64,000 nucleotides of DNA from Niallia sp052318935 (lineage in GTDB: Bacteria > Bacillota > Bacilli > Bacillales > Cytobacillaceae). The notes under the pieces were generated by a model. That model ran no database searches. It had not been told where the DNA came from and worked only from the letters and a program-made list of their open reading frames with translations. The position numbers and the translations under genes were made by a program. Location: the NCBI GenBank assembly GCA_052318935.1, contig JBQRKO010000003.1; one strand, 5' to 3'. Of this stretch, positions 51,605 to 60,933 are shown piece by piece. How positions within the stretch are numbered: the stretch's first letter is position 1; the number at the start of each line of letters is the position of its first letter.

Positions 51605-51962
51605 TATACCTCACCTCTTCTTTAACTTGCTTCATACCTAACACTATAACCTTTTAAATTTGAAAAAATAAGGCTTTAAAAATGAAATAGCAAGATAACA
51701 AAATGAGACTAGGTTATTAACCTTTTACTAACTTCTGCATATTATATAAAAAAATAGTTTATGCTGGAATACATATTATATTTTCCTTTATGCTTTTGAT
51801 GGATTAAACCATAACATATCTGTTAAAATGACATAAATAGATTTGAACATGAGTCGAAATTTTGTTCTGAGTGCTTGAAAATATCCTATTTAAGCATCAC
51901 TTTAGTAAGCTATTAACTTCAGTATTTTTAATATTCAAATTTATTGAGGGGAGCAAATGACA
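51605..51962. other. AT-rich divergent gap between ada and amidinohydrolase 2
   Basis: 358 bp containing the promoters of both genes and the GAGGGGAG ribosome site (51946-51953). I see no convincing Ada box, IclR palindrome or repeat in it. Confidence 0.4.
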
Positions 51963-52814
51963 ATGATAGAAAGTGGAAGCCTCTGTAATGTAAACTGCAG
52001 AACGGAATATAACCATCTGAAGCATGTAGTCGTGTGTTCTCCGAAATATATGAGTATCAAACAAGCAATAAATGAGACTCAGAAACTCTATCTTTTGGAT
52101 AATATTGATCAAGCGAAAGCTATGAAACAACATGAGGAATTTGTTACAGTATTACAGGAAAATGGGGTAGAAGTTCATATGCTTCCCCCCGACGAACGTT
52201 ATAACGAACAGGTTTTCACTAGAGATATTGGCTTTTGTTTGGGGAATACCTTATATATTGGAAATATGAAAAGCGATATACGTAAAGGAGAAGAAGCGGC
52301 ACTTAAAAACTGGCTGGATTATCATCATTTTACATATGTTGAAATTACATCAGGTCCTATTGAAGGTGGGGATGTTATTATCACCGAAAATAAAGTATGG
52401 GTTGGCCTAAGTGGCAGGACCTCTCAAGAAGCAGTTAATGAATTAAAAACTAAACTTACTACTCATGAAGTAATCCCTCTGCTATTAAAAAAAGAGATAC
52501 TGCACCTAGATTGTGTATTTAATGTTGTTTCATCTAATACAGCAATTATTTATTCAAATGCTTTCTCCGAAGATGCACTCACGTTAATAAGAAAGCATTA
52601 TAAGTTAATTGAAGTTGACGAAGCGGAACAATTTTCAATGGGGCCAAATGTACTGTCACTGGAACCAGGGAAAATGCTAAGCCTTCCTCAAAATGTACGA
52701 ATAAATGAGCAACTACGGAATGCAGGATTTCATGTTATTGAAGTTGATTTTTCCGAAATTATTAAATCAGGTGGTTCCTTTCGCTGCTGCTCTTTGCCTA
52801 TCTTTCGGGAATAA
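51963..52814 (+). CDS. DDAH/arginine deiminase-family amidinohydrolase, copy 2
   Basis: A 283-residue paralogue of the gene at 49393, identical in length and in all catalytic motifs (FTRDIGFCLGN, EGGDVII, LHLDCVFN, GGSFRCCSLP). ATG 51963 is chosen because GAGGGGAG is nine bases upstream and the N-termini then align; ATG 51957 is only three bases from that site. Substitutions are scattered rather than clustered. Silent differences are frequent, so the duplication is not brand new. It has its own upstream region, and a degenerate repeat follows it. Confidence 0.85.
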   Translation: MIESGSLCNVNCRTEYNHLKHVVVCSPKYMSIKQAINETQKLYLLDNIDQAKAMKQHEEFVTVLQENGVEVHMLPPDERYNEQVFTRDIGFCLGNTLYIGNMKSDIRKGEEAALKNWLDYHHFTYVEITSGPIEGGDVIITENKVWVGLSGRTSQEAVNELKTKLTTHEVIPLLLKKEILHLDCVFNVVSSNTAIIYSNAFSEDALTLIRKHYKLIEVDEAEQFSMGPNVLSLEPGKMLSLPQNVRINEQLRNAGFHVIEVDFSEIIKSGGSFRCCSLPIFRE

Positions 52815-52816
52815 AT

Positions 52817-52941
52817 ACGTGAGTGGTACTCCTTTTTCCCACAGGAGTATAGCGACGAGAAGGCTTGGCACTCGTCCACGGAAAGCGAAGTGTATTTTAG
52901 GCTGCGGGGTAAATAACAACAAACTATACGAAAAGAGTGTA
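52817..52941. repeat. Degenerate copy of the GC-rich intergenic repeat
   Basis: It contains CCCACAGGAGTAT, GCGACGAGAAGGC, CGGAAAGCGAAGTGTATTTTAGGCTGC and AACTATACGAAAA, matching the right-hand half of 990-1197 in the same orientation. The left end is lost. It begins three bases after the amidinohydrolase stop. Confidence 0.7.
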
Positions 52942-52947
52942 AACAAC

Positions 52948-52991
52948 AAACAGCCACAATTCATCTGCTTGAAAAAATTGTGGCTGTTTTT
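52948..52991. terminator. Bidirectional terminator
   Basis: AAACAGCCACAATT pairs exactly with AATTGTGGCTGTTT around a 14-nt loop, with a T run on the plus strand; it lies between convergent genes. Confidence 0.9.
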
Positions 52992-53003
52992 TACACTTTA
53001 AAA

Positions 53004-54428
53004 TTAAATCACATTGCTTTTTTTATTTTTAGAAGAAGATGGCCAACCCTCAATGCCCTCTAGATTCTCGATGCTGTCTTTATAAAACTGAGGGTCCTTC
53101 CCAGCTTTTTTCTGTTTAATGTAATCATTCATTGCCGCAAAGGCAATTTTAGATAAAAACAAAATCGCAATTAAGTTGACAATTACCATTAAGCCCATAA
53201 ATAAATCTGCTAAATCCCACACTAGCTGCACTTTTGCTACAGATCCAAAGAGAACCATAACAAGTACACCTATACGGTATACCATAAGCGCTGTCTTATT
53301 CGTATTTAAAAACTCAATATTTGTTTCGCCATAATAATAGTTTCCGATTAATGTACTGAATGCAAACAGCAATACCATAAGGGCAAGGAAACCTGGAGCC
53401 CATGAACCAATATGGGTAGCTAGTGAAGCTTGCGTTAACTCAATCCCGCTTAATTCTGTTTGTTTATAAACCGGTGAAAGCAGGACAATAAACGCAGAAC
53501 TAGTACAAATAATTCCCGTATCAATAAGCACGCCCAAAGCTTGAATTAATCCTTGTTTAACAGGATGGCTTGTGACAGCAGCTGCTGCTGCGTTTGGTGC
53601 ACTTCCCATACCTGCTTCATTGGAGAATAGTCCCCTTTTAATCCCATTCATGATGATGGCAGCAAATGATCCGCCAAGCGCTTGCTCCAAGCCAAATGCA
53701 CTTTTAAAAATCAGCATGAGAACGCCAGACACTTCTGTAATATTCATGACGGTAATAAATAAAGCAATGCCGATATAAAGAACCGCTAATACAATGACAA
53801 TGTATTCAGATGCTTTCGCAATGCGTTTAATACCGCCAAAAATAATAGTAGCAAAAACAACGGTCATAATAATGCCAAGTGTAAGGCGGTCTGTTCCGAA
53901 AGAGTTTTCAAATGCTACTGTAATAGTATTCGACTGTACCGCATTAAAAACGAAGCCGAAAGAAAGAGTAATTAAGACAGCGAATACAGCACCCATCCAT
54001 CGTTTTTTTAACCCTTTTTCCATATAATAAGCAGGACCGCCGCGGAAACCTTCTTTGTCTTTCACTTTATAAATTTGTGCAAGTGTACTTTCAACGAAAC
54101 TAGAAGTAGCACCAATTAGCGCAATAACCCACATCCAAAAAATGGCGCCAGGACCGCCAAGTGCAATAGCAATGGCAATACCAGTTATATTTCCAGTACC
54201 TACACGAGCCGCCATGCTGATGCAAAATGCCTGAAACGGAGAGAGTCCAGACTTAGAACCTGTTTTCCCTTCTTTTAATACAAAGAACATTTCTTTCAAC
54301 ATACGAACTTGCAAGAATCGTGATTTAACCGTGAAGTATAGACCGGTTCCAATCAACATAATTATTAACAACTTAGACCATAAAAAATCGTTCAATTCCC
54401 CAATGACATTTATTAAAGCTTGTTCCAA
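53004..54428 (-). CDS. Sodium:alanine/glycine symporter family protein (AGCS)
   Basis: A 474-residue, roughly eleven-helix Na+-coupled neutral amino acid symporter of the AGCS family (alanine, glycine or glutamine; includes B. subtilis AlsT). Family signatures are FCISMAARVGTGNITGIA, FRGGPAYYMEKGL and RGLFSNEAGMGSAPNAAA. The start is TTG 54428, eight bases after GAGGAGG. It is monocistronic with a shared terminator. The exact substrate is unknown. Confidence 0.93.
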   Translation of the reverse strand: MEQALINVIGELNDFLWSKLLIIMLIGTGLYFTVKSRFLQVRMLKEMFFVLKEGKTGSKSGLSPFQAFCISMAARVGTGNITGIAIAIALGGPGAIFWMWVIALIGATSSFVESTLAQIYKVKDKEGFRGGPAYYMEKGLKKRWMGAVFAVLITLSFGFVFNAVQSNTITVAFENSFGTDRLTLGIIMTVVFATIIFGGIKRIAKASEYIVIVLAVLYIGIALFITVMNITEVSGVLMLIFKSAFGLEQALGGSFAAIIMNGIKRGLFSNEAGMGSAPNAAAAAVTSHPVKQGLIQALGVLIDTGIICTSSAFIVLLSPVYKQTELSGIELTQASLATHIGSWAPGFLALMVLLFAFSTLIGNYYYGETNIEFLNTNKTALMVYRIGVLVMVLFGSVAKVQLVWDLADLFMGLMVIVNLIAILFLSKIAFAAMNDYIKQKKAGKDPQFYKDSIENLEGIEGWPSSSKNKKSNVI

Positions 54429-54706
54429 TTATTTTCCTCCTCATAAAAAGCTGAGATCCTTTTATCTAACACCCTTCGATATCATACTTTACATCATATA
54501 AAAAGAGACAAAATCCGATAAAAATTTACTAAACTTTAAGTATAAGTAAAATTTTAGCAAAATACTTTTTATACATCTTGTTAACTTTTATTACTAAGAA
54601 TATGAATAAGAAATCTGCATAATTTCTTCACAAATACTTAATATAATAAAAAAACTACGTCAAAATTTATTGAATTTAATCTATTCTTTTAGAAAGATTG
54701 TAGAAG

Positions 54707-55015
54707 GTGTTGGTAATTCTGATCAAAAGGAAAATATATAAAAACGGGCAAATTTCTATCCCTAAACATCTACAGGAAGAGCTAAAAATAACCGATGGGG
54801 ATCTTCTCTTTGTATATATTGTAAATAAAACGATTTTTATAGAAGCTGCACATGATAATGAAACCTTAAATCAATGTTATATTAGGGATGGACGCATCTC
54901 TATTCCAACAGAAATTCGACGTATATTAACTATTACAAATAGAACAACTCTGATAATGGGAATTTCTGAGGATAAACAAAAAATTTATGTAAAAATTAAT
55001 GAAGTACAAAATTAA
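54707..55015 (+). CDS. Tandem SpoVT/AbrB-domain protein
   Basis: About 100 residues containing two AbrB-type swapped-hairpin motifs in tandem: KIYKNGQISIPKHLQEELKI, and RDGRISIPTEIRRILTI about 60 residues later. Single AbrB domains dimerise to bind DNA, so a covalent pair in one chain could form the DNA-binding unit alone. The start is uncertain: GTG 54707 and TTG 54710 are both possible. Neither is ideally spaced from a ribosome site, and AGAAGGTG (54702-54709) overlaps them. It is monocistronic with a terminator. Target unknown; it is not the global AbrB, which is about 95 residues with a single N-terminal domain. Confidence 0.7.
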   Translation: MLVILIKRKIYKNGQISIPKHLQEELKITDGDLLFVYIVNKTIFIEAAHDNETLNQCYIRDGRISIPTEIRRILTITNRTTLIMGISEDKQKIYVKINEVQN

Positions 55016-55078
55016 TATGGACTATTCAAATAAACGCTTTGAATCTTTCAATTATGCATTTTTTAGAAAGATTAAAAT

Positions 55079-55107
55079 AAGCCATTGCATACAAAGCAAT
55101 GGCTTTT
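55079..55107. terminator. Terminator of the AbrB-like gene
   Basis: AAGCCATTGC pairs exactly with GCAATGGCTT around a 7-nt loop, followed by TTT. Confidence 0.8.
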
Positions 55108-55193
55108 TAAATTAAGATTCTTTTTTTACAATACCTAAAACGATTTACATTTTTTACAAAATGTTTTATTTTCCTCTTCTAAATAGCCTGATA

Positions 55194-56411
55194 TTATATA
55201 GACATATAATCTAATGGATTAATAGCATTTGATTTTGCTTGGTTCCATTCACCCTTATGCATTTCAAAATGCAAGTGCTGTCCAAATGAATGACCAGTAT
55301 TTCCCATAATGCCAATTTGCTGTCCTTTAGAAACAGTTTCTCCTGCTTGAACACTTCTATTATCCATATGTGCATAGACAGTAGTATAGATTTGTCCATC
55401 GATTGAATGAGAAATAAAGACAACATTCCCATAACTAGAGGAATAATAAGATCTACTAACAACGCCGTCGGAAGCAGCAACTATAGGAACATCAGCACTA
55501 TTTGCAATGTCTATTCCAGCATGAAATTTATTCCATCTCTCTCCTAGAGTTGATGTTAATCGACCTTCAGCTGGTTTAATCCATACTCCAAAACTATTAT
55601 TTTCAGTAGAAGCTTGTCCTGCCGTGTCTTTTTTTCGTGTGTTTTCTAAATCAATTGCTTTTCCGATTGCTTCATTTTGTGCTGTAAGCAACGATTGTTC
55701 CTCTTCTAAATTTAATTTCTCGTTCTCTAAAGATTCTTCTTTAGTTTTCAATGAAGCCATGATATCATCTTTTTCCTTTTTTTGAACATCTAAGTTTTTC
55801 TTCATTATTTCCATATCATTTACATATTGTTGCAAGCTTTCCAACTTTTCATTTATTTCTATTTGTTTTTTTTCTAAAAGTTCCTTATCATCAAGATGCT
55901 GACGAATCAAGTCTCCATCTGCATTAACTATAGTTGCAACAGCACCTACTCTATCGATAAAATCACTAAAACTTTGAGATCCCATAATTACATCTAAATA
56001 ACTGATACTCCCAGTTTGTTGGTATAACCGAACACGTTCTTTTAACAACTCTTCCCGCTTTTTTATCCGGTCTTGCAATTCAGAAATCTCTTTTTTTAAT
56101 TCCTCTATTTTTATTTTTGTATTCGTAATTTCCTCATTCTTATCCCGTATTTTTTGATTTATATCACTAATTAACATATCAAGGCGTTGTATTTCTGAAT
56201 TAATTTTATCTTGTTCATTGTGTAATTGATTTAACTCTTGGTTCACTTTATTTATCCCAGACTCTACTTCAGAACGATTTTCTTGAACATCTTTTTTACT
56301 ATGTAAGTCTTGAACCGAAGATGCAAATGCACTAGAATCAATAAAAAATAAAGTAAAAGAAGCTGCAATTCCAATTTTTATAGCTGAGGTCTTAAGTGTT
56401 AGTTTTTTCAT
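55194..56411 (-). CDS. Secreted M23-family peptidoglycan endopeptidase with coiled-coil N-terminus
   Basis: A 405-residue murein hydrolase-type protein. A Sec signal peptide covers residues 1-31 (AFAS). Two long coiled-coil blocks (about 35-130 and 170-255, rich in Glu, Lys, Gln) follow, as in CwlO/PcsB/EnvC-like proteins that need activation by a membrane complex. The C-terminal LytM/M23 domain has zinc motifs HAGIDIA and HLHFEMH (with YAHMD and GNTGHSFG). It probably cuts peptide cross-links during growth or division. The ATG is 11 bases after AGGAG. Gene-free 56412-56722 is AT-rich; I could not confirm a WalR box in it. Confidence 0.88.
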   Translation of the reverse strand: MKKLTLKTSAIKIGIAASFTLFFIDSSAFASSVQDLHSKKDVQENRSEVESGINKVNQELNQLHNEQDKINSEIQRLDMLISDINQKIRDKNEEITNTKIKIEELKKEISELQDRIKKREELLKERVRLYQQTGSISYLDVIMGSQSFSDFIDRVGAVATIVNADGDLIRQHLDDKELLEKKQIEINEKLESLQQYVNDMEIMKKNLDVQKKEKDDIMASLKTKEESLENEKLNLEEEQSLLTAQNEAIGKAIDLENTRKKDTAGQASTENNSFGVWIKPAEGRLTSTLGERWNKFHAGIDIANSADVPIVAASDGVVSRSYYSSSYGNVVFISHSIDGQIYTTVYAHMDNRSVQAGETVSKGQQIGIMGNTGHSFGQHLHFEMHKGEWNQAKSNAINPLDYMSI

Positions 56412-56722
56412 TTCTGATTTTTTCTCCTGACTGGCGTTTATGCTTTTACTTCTATAACATTTTTAAAATATTGATTTATCCCCTAGGTAAACTTAAACAC
56501 TAATATCTATTTCAATAAGCAAAATTATAACATCACTTTTTGTCGAAATAGCAGTTAAAAAATTTTACAGTTATGTTTCGTTGTAATATTTTTAAAATGT
56601 TTTAGAAATCTCAAAATACGGGTAGAAACAGACTAGAGTACTTTTTTCTTTAATGGAGTCACTCCATATTTTCTGCACATTTTCTTGGTATATTGTTAAA
56701 CATCAAAGGAGGAGTTATTTAC

Positions 56723-57292
56723 ATGTTGAAAAAATCAGTATTATTATTAATTGCAGCCCTTTTCTTAGTATTAGGAGCCTGCTCCAACTCTAATGATAAA
56801 AATAAGGAAAGCTCAGAAAATAAAGAGAGTAAGGAAAGCATGGATCATAGTAATATGAACCATTCTGACTCAGGTGAAGTTCCAGAAGGGATGAAACCTG
56901 CAGAAAATCCAACCTATAAAGTTGGAAGTAAAGCGATTATTAATGCTGACCACTTGAAAGGCATGAAGGGTGCTGAAGCAACGATTGTTGGTGCCTATGA
57001 CACGACTATTTATGCTGTATCTTATACTCCAACAACTGGTGGAGAAAAAGTTGAAAATCATAAATGGGTCATTCAAGAAGATCTTAAAGATGCAGGTGAT
57101 AAATCTTTCGAACCTGGAGCGGAAGTTGTTTTAGATGTAGATCATATGGAAGGCATGAAGGGAGCAACAGCTACAATTGATTCAGCCGAAAAAAGCACGA
57201 TTTACATGGTGGATTACAAACCAACAACCGGCGGCGAAACCGTGAAAAACCATCAATGGGTAACAGAAAGTGAATTATCTCCAATTAAATAA
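56723..57292 (+). CDS. ydhK: YdhK-like lipoprotein with two DUF1541 repeats
   Basis: A 189-residue surface lipoprotein. The signal peptide ends in lipobox LGAC (Cys19), followed by a Lys/Glu/Ser-rich linker with MDHSNMNHSD (a Met/His patch suited to copper). Two DUF1541 repeats of about 60 residues follow, each with a DH-GMKGA-AT core and a PTTGGE-V-NH-WV end. ATG 56723 follows AAAGGAGGAG. The family is common beside copper and heavy-metal resistance genes; the function is unproven. A decayed partial copy lies at 43350. The gene has its own terminator. Confidence 0.88.
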   Translation: MLKKSVLLLIAALFLVLGACSNSNDKNKESSENKESKESMDHSNMNHSDSGEVPEGMKPAENPTYKVGSKAIINADHLKGMKGAEATIVGAYDTTIYAVSYTPTTGGEKVENHKWVIQEDLKDAGDKSFEPGAEVVLDVDHMEGMKGATATIDSAEKSTIYMVDYKPTTGGETVKNHQWVTESELSPIK

Positions 57293-57326
57293 TGTGTATA
57301 CAAAATGAATGTATGTTAACTTATCT

Positions 57327-57359
57327 AAAAGCTTATTCCTTGAGTGGATAAGCTTTTTT
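57327..57359 (+). terminator. Terminator of ydhK
   Basis: AAAAGCTTAT/ATAAGCTTTTTT with loop TCCTTGAGTGG; related to the hairpin at 43507-43543. Confidence 0.85.
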
Positions 57360-57559
57360 ACTTGGTGTAACATACTAAATAGCTATAAGTTTTTTTTCTG
57401 CATAAATTCTTTAAACAATTGAAGTATGATAACTCAAACTTCGCAGTTATTAATTCCTCTTCATGTATTTCCATAACTTAGTTTAGAGCATTTAGATAAG
57501 GGTGATTGAATAGTCTTTTTGAGTGTTTTTTTTGCAAACATTATTCCTTACAAATAGGG

Positions 57560-57690
57560 GCTTGCTTTCCGTTTCAGGATACGTGGGGCGTGCGATGAGC
57601 CTCCTCGGCGCTTGCGCCTGCGGGGTCTCATCTAACCCGCTAATCCCACAGGAGTCTCGCACCTTCTACTTCAATCAAGCCGTTTTATCA
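57560..57690. repeat. GC-rich intergenic repeat (leftward copy)
   Basis: GCTTTCCGTTTCAG, GAGCCTCCTCGGCGC, GCCTGCGGGGTCTCATC and CCCACAGGAGTCTCGCACC match the 45227 element in the same orientation. The 61-codon frame here (57523-57708) comes from the repeat and is not a gene. The gap 57293-58126 holds this copy, the opposite copy at 57845 and the ydhK terminator. Confidence 0.75.
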
Positions 57691-57844
57691 ATTAGTTGCT
57701 GTCGCTGAACTGGTAAAAAACACCCACCTTATAGAAATAGACTCAAGCGGCACATTTTGGTAGAACAACGTTGAATAAAAACATGAAAAAAATCAACGCT
57801 ACTATTGTTTAGCAATAATACCTTGTAATGAAATTCGAAAACAA

Positions 57845-58010
57845 GAACTTATTTTAAAACAAGTTGCTTGTAACGGAGGGTGCGAAGACTCCTGCGGGAA
57901 ATGTGGGAAGGCTGAGACCCCGCAAGGCAACGCCGAGGAGGCTCAGCTCCCCCCCCCCCGCGGAAAGCGAAGCAACCCGTAGTGGAAAGCAACCTCAACA
58001 ATAAAAAAAC
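57845..58010. repeat. GC-rich intergenic repeat (opposite copy) with C11 run
   Basis: GGGTGCGAAGACTCCTGCGGG, GCTGAGACCCCGC, CGCCGAGGAGGCTCAGC and CGCGGAAAGCGAAGC are the reverse complement of the 57560 copy pattern. About 150 bp separate the two copies, which form a large inverted pair. A run of C at about 57949-57959 interrupts the core. Confidence 0.75.
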
Positions 58011-58126
58011 AAGCCTTCCTTTTTATTGTTCTAAACCAAGTCCTATCAAGATTTGCAAACGAATTTGAAGGTGCGAAGTTTGAGTGATAACTTATATTCA
58101 TTTAATTCGAATGAAGGTGATAAAGA

Positions 58127-59506
58127 TTGAACAAACTCTCTATAAAATTAGGTATCGTATTCTTTTTCATTATTTTCGGACTGGAAACGTTTATGTTCTT
58201 CTTTCTACATAACGCTCTAGTCAACTCTCGTGTAGAGGAAGAATTATCTTCCTTACAGGCAAGAGGGAATGCTCACCGTGATATTCTTGAAGATCATTTT
58301 GATAAAGATACCATTAGCCATGTTGCATTAATGGAATCTGAAGCTATTACCGATGTAGTTATAACTGATTTTTCTGGTCATATATTAGGCTCCTCTTTTA
58401 AAAACAATCAAATAGAACAATATTTAAAAAAGCCGCAATCAAAGATTGCTGCAAAAGGTCAAATAGTCGAAGCTGACTGGGAAAATAAACCTTATATTAT
58501 CACGATAAGTCCTATTGCAATGGACAAAAAAACAATAGGGTTTGTTTATATGTTTCAAGAGACTACATCTATCCAATCATTAATAGAAAGATTAAATCAA
58601 CATTTTTTACTAACTGGTTTTATTGTGCTGTCTCTTACATTTATCGTCATCATTATTTTAACAAAAGCCCTTACAAAGCCACTCATGAAAATGAAAGAAG
58701 CTACCTATCAAATCAGTAAAGGCAATTTTTCCGTTACCCTTCCTAAAACAGGAAACGACGAATTAGGAGAGTTGGCTGAATCGATAAAATTGCTTGCGCA
58801 GGACTTAAATTATTTAAAAAAAGAACGGAATGACTTTTTAGCCAGTATATCCCATGAGCTTAGAACGCCTTTGACTTATATAAAAGGGTATTCAGATATT
58901 GTCATGACAAGAGATCTTAACCGCGAAGACCAAGAGAAATATTTGAAGATTATCGTTGATGAAGCAAATCGTCTTTCTTCCTTAATTGAAGATTTATTTG
59001 CATTAGCAAAAATTGATAAAAATTCATTCGTTATTCAAAAACAAAAGATTTTACTGAATGATTTGCTGAAAAAAATGGATCTTAAGCTATCCCCTGCATT
59101 TAAGGAGAAAAATATGAGCCTTATCATCTGCTGCCCTGAAATGACTTATTTATATGCTGATCCATCAAGACTCGAACAAATTATAATCAATTTATTGGAT
59201 AACTCTATCAAATATTCATCCGACGACAGTAAAACGATGATAACAGTTATCCCAAAAAAGAAGACAACTGAAATCATCATTAAAGATAATGGGAAAGGCA
59301 TACCTGATAAAGATCTTCCTTACATTTTCAACCGATTTTATCGAGTGGAAAAGTCTCGGAAAAGGTCATTAGGCGGAACGGGACTTGGATTAGCCATTGT
59401 GCAAGAACTAGTTCACGCTCAAGGTGGATCAATAAATGTCCACAGCAAACTAAATAGCGGCACAACTTTAATCTTAACTTTTGATAATAAAGGAGCTGAT
59501 AAATAA
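58127..59506 (+). CDS. Sensor histidine kinase
   Basis: A 459-residue membrane kinase: helix 1 (about 8-29), an extracellular sensor region of about 130 residues, helix 2 (about 162-180), HAMP (about 182-234), phosphoacceptor His243 in LASISHELRTPLTYIKGY, then an ATPase domain with NLLDNSIKYSS, DNGKGIP and GGTGLGLAIV. The start is TTG 58127 after AAGGTGATAAAGA. It overlaps the response regulator gene by one base. The kinase-first gene order is less usual. It sits near the YdhK and Asp-box lipoproteins, so a metal or envelope signal is possible (inference). Confidence 0.93.
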   Translation: MNKLSIKLGIVFFFIIFGLETFMFFFLHNALVNSRVEEELSSLQARGNAHRDILEDHFDKDTISHVALMESEAITDVVITDFSGHILGSSFKNNQIEQYLKKPQSKIAAKGQIVEADWENKPYIITISPIAMDKKTIGFVYMFQETTSIQSLIERLNQHFLLTGFIVLSLTFIVIIILTKALTKPLMKMKEATYQISKGNFSVTLPKTGNDELGELAESIKLLAQDLNYLKKERNDFLASISHELRTPLTYIKGYSDIVMTRDLNREDQEKYLKIIVDEANRLSSLIEDLFALAKIDKNSFVIQKQKILLNDLLKKMDLKLSPAFKEKNMSLIICCPEMTYLYADPSRLEQIIINLLDNSIKYSSDDSKTMITVIPKKKTTEIIIKDNGKGIPDKDLPYIFNRFYRVEKSRKRSLGGTGLGLAIVQELVHAQGGSINVHSKLNSGTTLILTFDNKGADK

Positions 59507-60189
59507 TGAAAAACATCCTAATAGTAGATGATGAACCACAAATGCTAGACTTGATTGCCCTTTACTTATCCCCTTTAGAATATCATTGCATCAAGATAAG
59601 TTCTGCAATGGATGCCATTATCTATTTAGAATCAAATCCAGTCGATCTTATTTTACTAGATGTAATGATGCCAGAAATGGATGGATGGGATACATGCAAA
59701 GAAATAAAAAAATATTGGGACACGCCGATTATTATGCTTACAGCAAGAACAGAAAAACGAGATATTGTAAAAGGCTTAAGACTCGGCGCAGATGATTATA
59801 TTTCAAAGCCATTTGATGGCGAAGAGCTTGCAGCAAGAATAGAAGCGATGCTAAGAAGAAATAAGAAAAGCACGCATAAATTATTTTTTGAAGGACTTAC
59901 ATTAAATCAGGAATCTTTCGAATTACAATATCAGGGAAAAGACATTACACTGACTCCAAAAGAATTTGCTTTGATGAACCTTTTTCTACAAAATCATCAT
60001 AAAGTTTTCACAAGAGATCACTTAATACATTCTATTTGGGGACATAGTGTAACAACAGAAGATCGAACGATAGATTCCCATATCAGAAATTTGCGGGACA
60101 AACTCCGAAAAGCTGGATTCCCTGCTGAAGAATACTTGTTGACTGTTTGGGGAGTTGGGTACAAATGGGCCGGAAAGGATAATAATTGA
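59506..60189 (+). CDS. OmpR/PhoB-family response regulator
   Basis: A 227-residue regulator. Receiver: IVDDEPQ, phosphoacceptor Asp52 (LILLDVMMPEMDGWD), TA motif (IIMLTARTE) and KPF. Winged-helix domain: LTPKEFALMNLFLQN, TEDRTIDSHIRNLRDKLR. It is coupled to the kinase (overlapping stop/start) and to the following membrane protein gene (TTG start inside its stop codon region), so all three form one operon. Confidence 0.94.
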   Translation: MKNILIVDDEPQMLDLIALYLSPLEYHCIKISSAMDAIIYLESNPVDLILLDVMMPEMDGWDTCKEIKKYWDTPIIMLTARTEKRDIVKGLRLGADDYISKPFDGEELAARIEAMLRRNKKSTHKLFFEGLTLNQESFELQYQGKDITLTPKEFALMNLFLQNHHKVFTRDHLIHSIWGHSVTTEDRTIDSHIRNLRDKLRKAGFPAEEYLLTVWGVGYKWAGKDNN

Positions 60190-60743
60190 CAGATTATCTG
60201 CTTAATTATTTGCCTTCAAATCCTATATTGTCAGCTATTATTAGTATTACTTTGAATATATTAATCGCCATTTTCGGATTCCTGCCTAGTGCTTTTCTTA
60301 CCGGTGCAAATATACACTTTTTTTCTTTTGAAAAAGGGGTGATTATATCCATAATCGGAGAATCCTTAGGAGCTTTAGTTAGTTTTATTATCTATCGAAA
60401 AGGCATATACAAAATAAGGTCCTATAGTAAAAACAAGAACAATTTATTAAAAAGATTGGAAAACGCTTCTACATCTGAAGCTATCATTCTTATTATTATC
60501 TTAAGAATCCTCCCTTTTATTCCATCAGGAGTAGTTACACTAACAGCAGCATTTAGCAAAATTAAGGTTGGCGCCTTTACTATTGCAAGTACAATAGGCA
60601 AGATTCCTTCCTTATTAATAGAGGCTTACTCTATTAATAAAATATTCAATATAAAATCAGCTTTCTTGGAGGAGAATATTATTTATATTACTATTATTCT
60701 TTTACTATTATATATTTTTATAAAAATTAGGAAAAAGAAATAA
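60186..60743 (+). CDS. TVP38/TMEM64 (VTT-domain) membrane protein
   Basis: A 185-residue polytopic protein of the DedA/VTT superfamily: FLPSAFLTGANIHFF, then GESLGALVSFIIYRKG, and the re-entrant motif ILRILPFIPSGVVTLTAAFSKI. Relatives act in lipid movement or membrane homeostasis. The start is TTG 60186, overlapping the response regulator stop by four bases, so it is translated with the two-component system. It may be its target or accessory. Confidence 0.85.
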   Translation: MTDYLLNYLPSNPILSAIISITLNILIAIFGFLPSAFLTGANIHFFSFEKGVIISIIGESLGALVSFIIYRKGIYKIRSYSKNKNNLLKRLENASTSEAIILIIILRILPFIPSGVVTLTAAFSKIKVGAFTIASTIGKIPSLLIEAYSINKIFNIKSAFLEENIIYITIILLLLYIFIKIRKKK

Positions 60744-60761
60744 TTAATACAACCATGTCCC

Positions 60762-60810
60762 AAAATATAAGTAACTCCCAAAATAGTAATAGGCAGTTAC
60801 TTATATTTTT
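60762..60810 (+). terminator. Terminator of the HK-RR-VTT operon
   Basis: AAAATATAAGTAACT pairs exactly with AGTTACTTATATTTT around an 18-nt loop, followed by T residues. Confidence 0.85.
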
Positions 60811-60933
60811 CTTTAGATTTCTCTATTGAAGTAGAACAACCATTTTTCTTTTTAAAACTTCCTTTAAAAGAAAAAATAAATTGATAATCTTTTCTCTATA
60901 CTCGTTTCACTAACAAATTTTTCTTTAGATTTT

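Noticed and set aside
56412..56722. c-di-AMP riboswitch or WalR box upstream of the M23 endopeptidase
   Set aside because: Looked for because such genes often carry them; no conserved aptamer parts and no well-spaced TGTAA direct repeat on the coding strand.
57523..57708. 61-codon ORF on the plus strand
   Set aside because: It lies wholly inside a GC-rich intergenic repeat and reads through its conserved core; related repeat copies do not conserve a frame.
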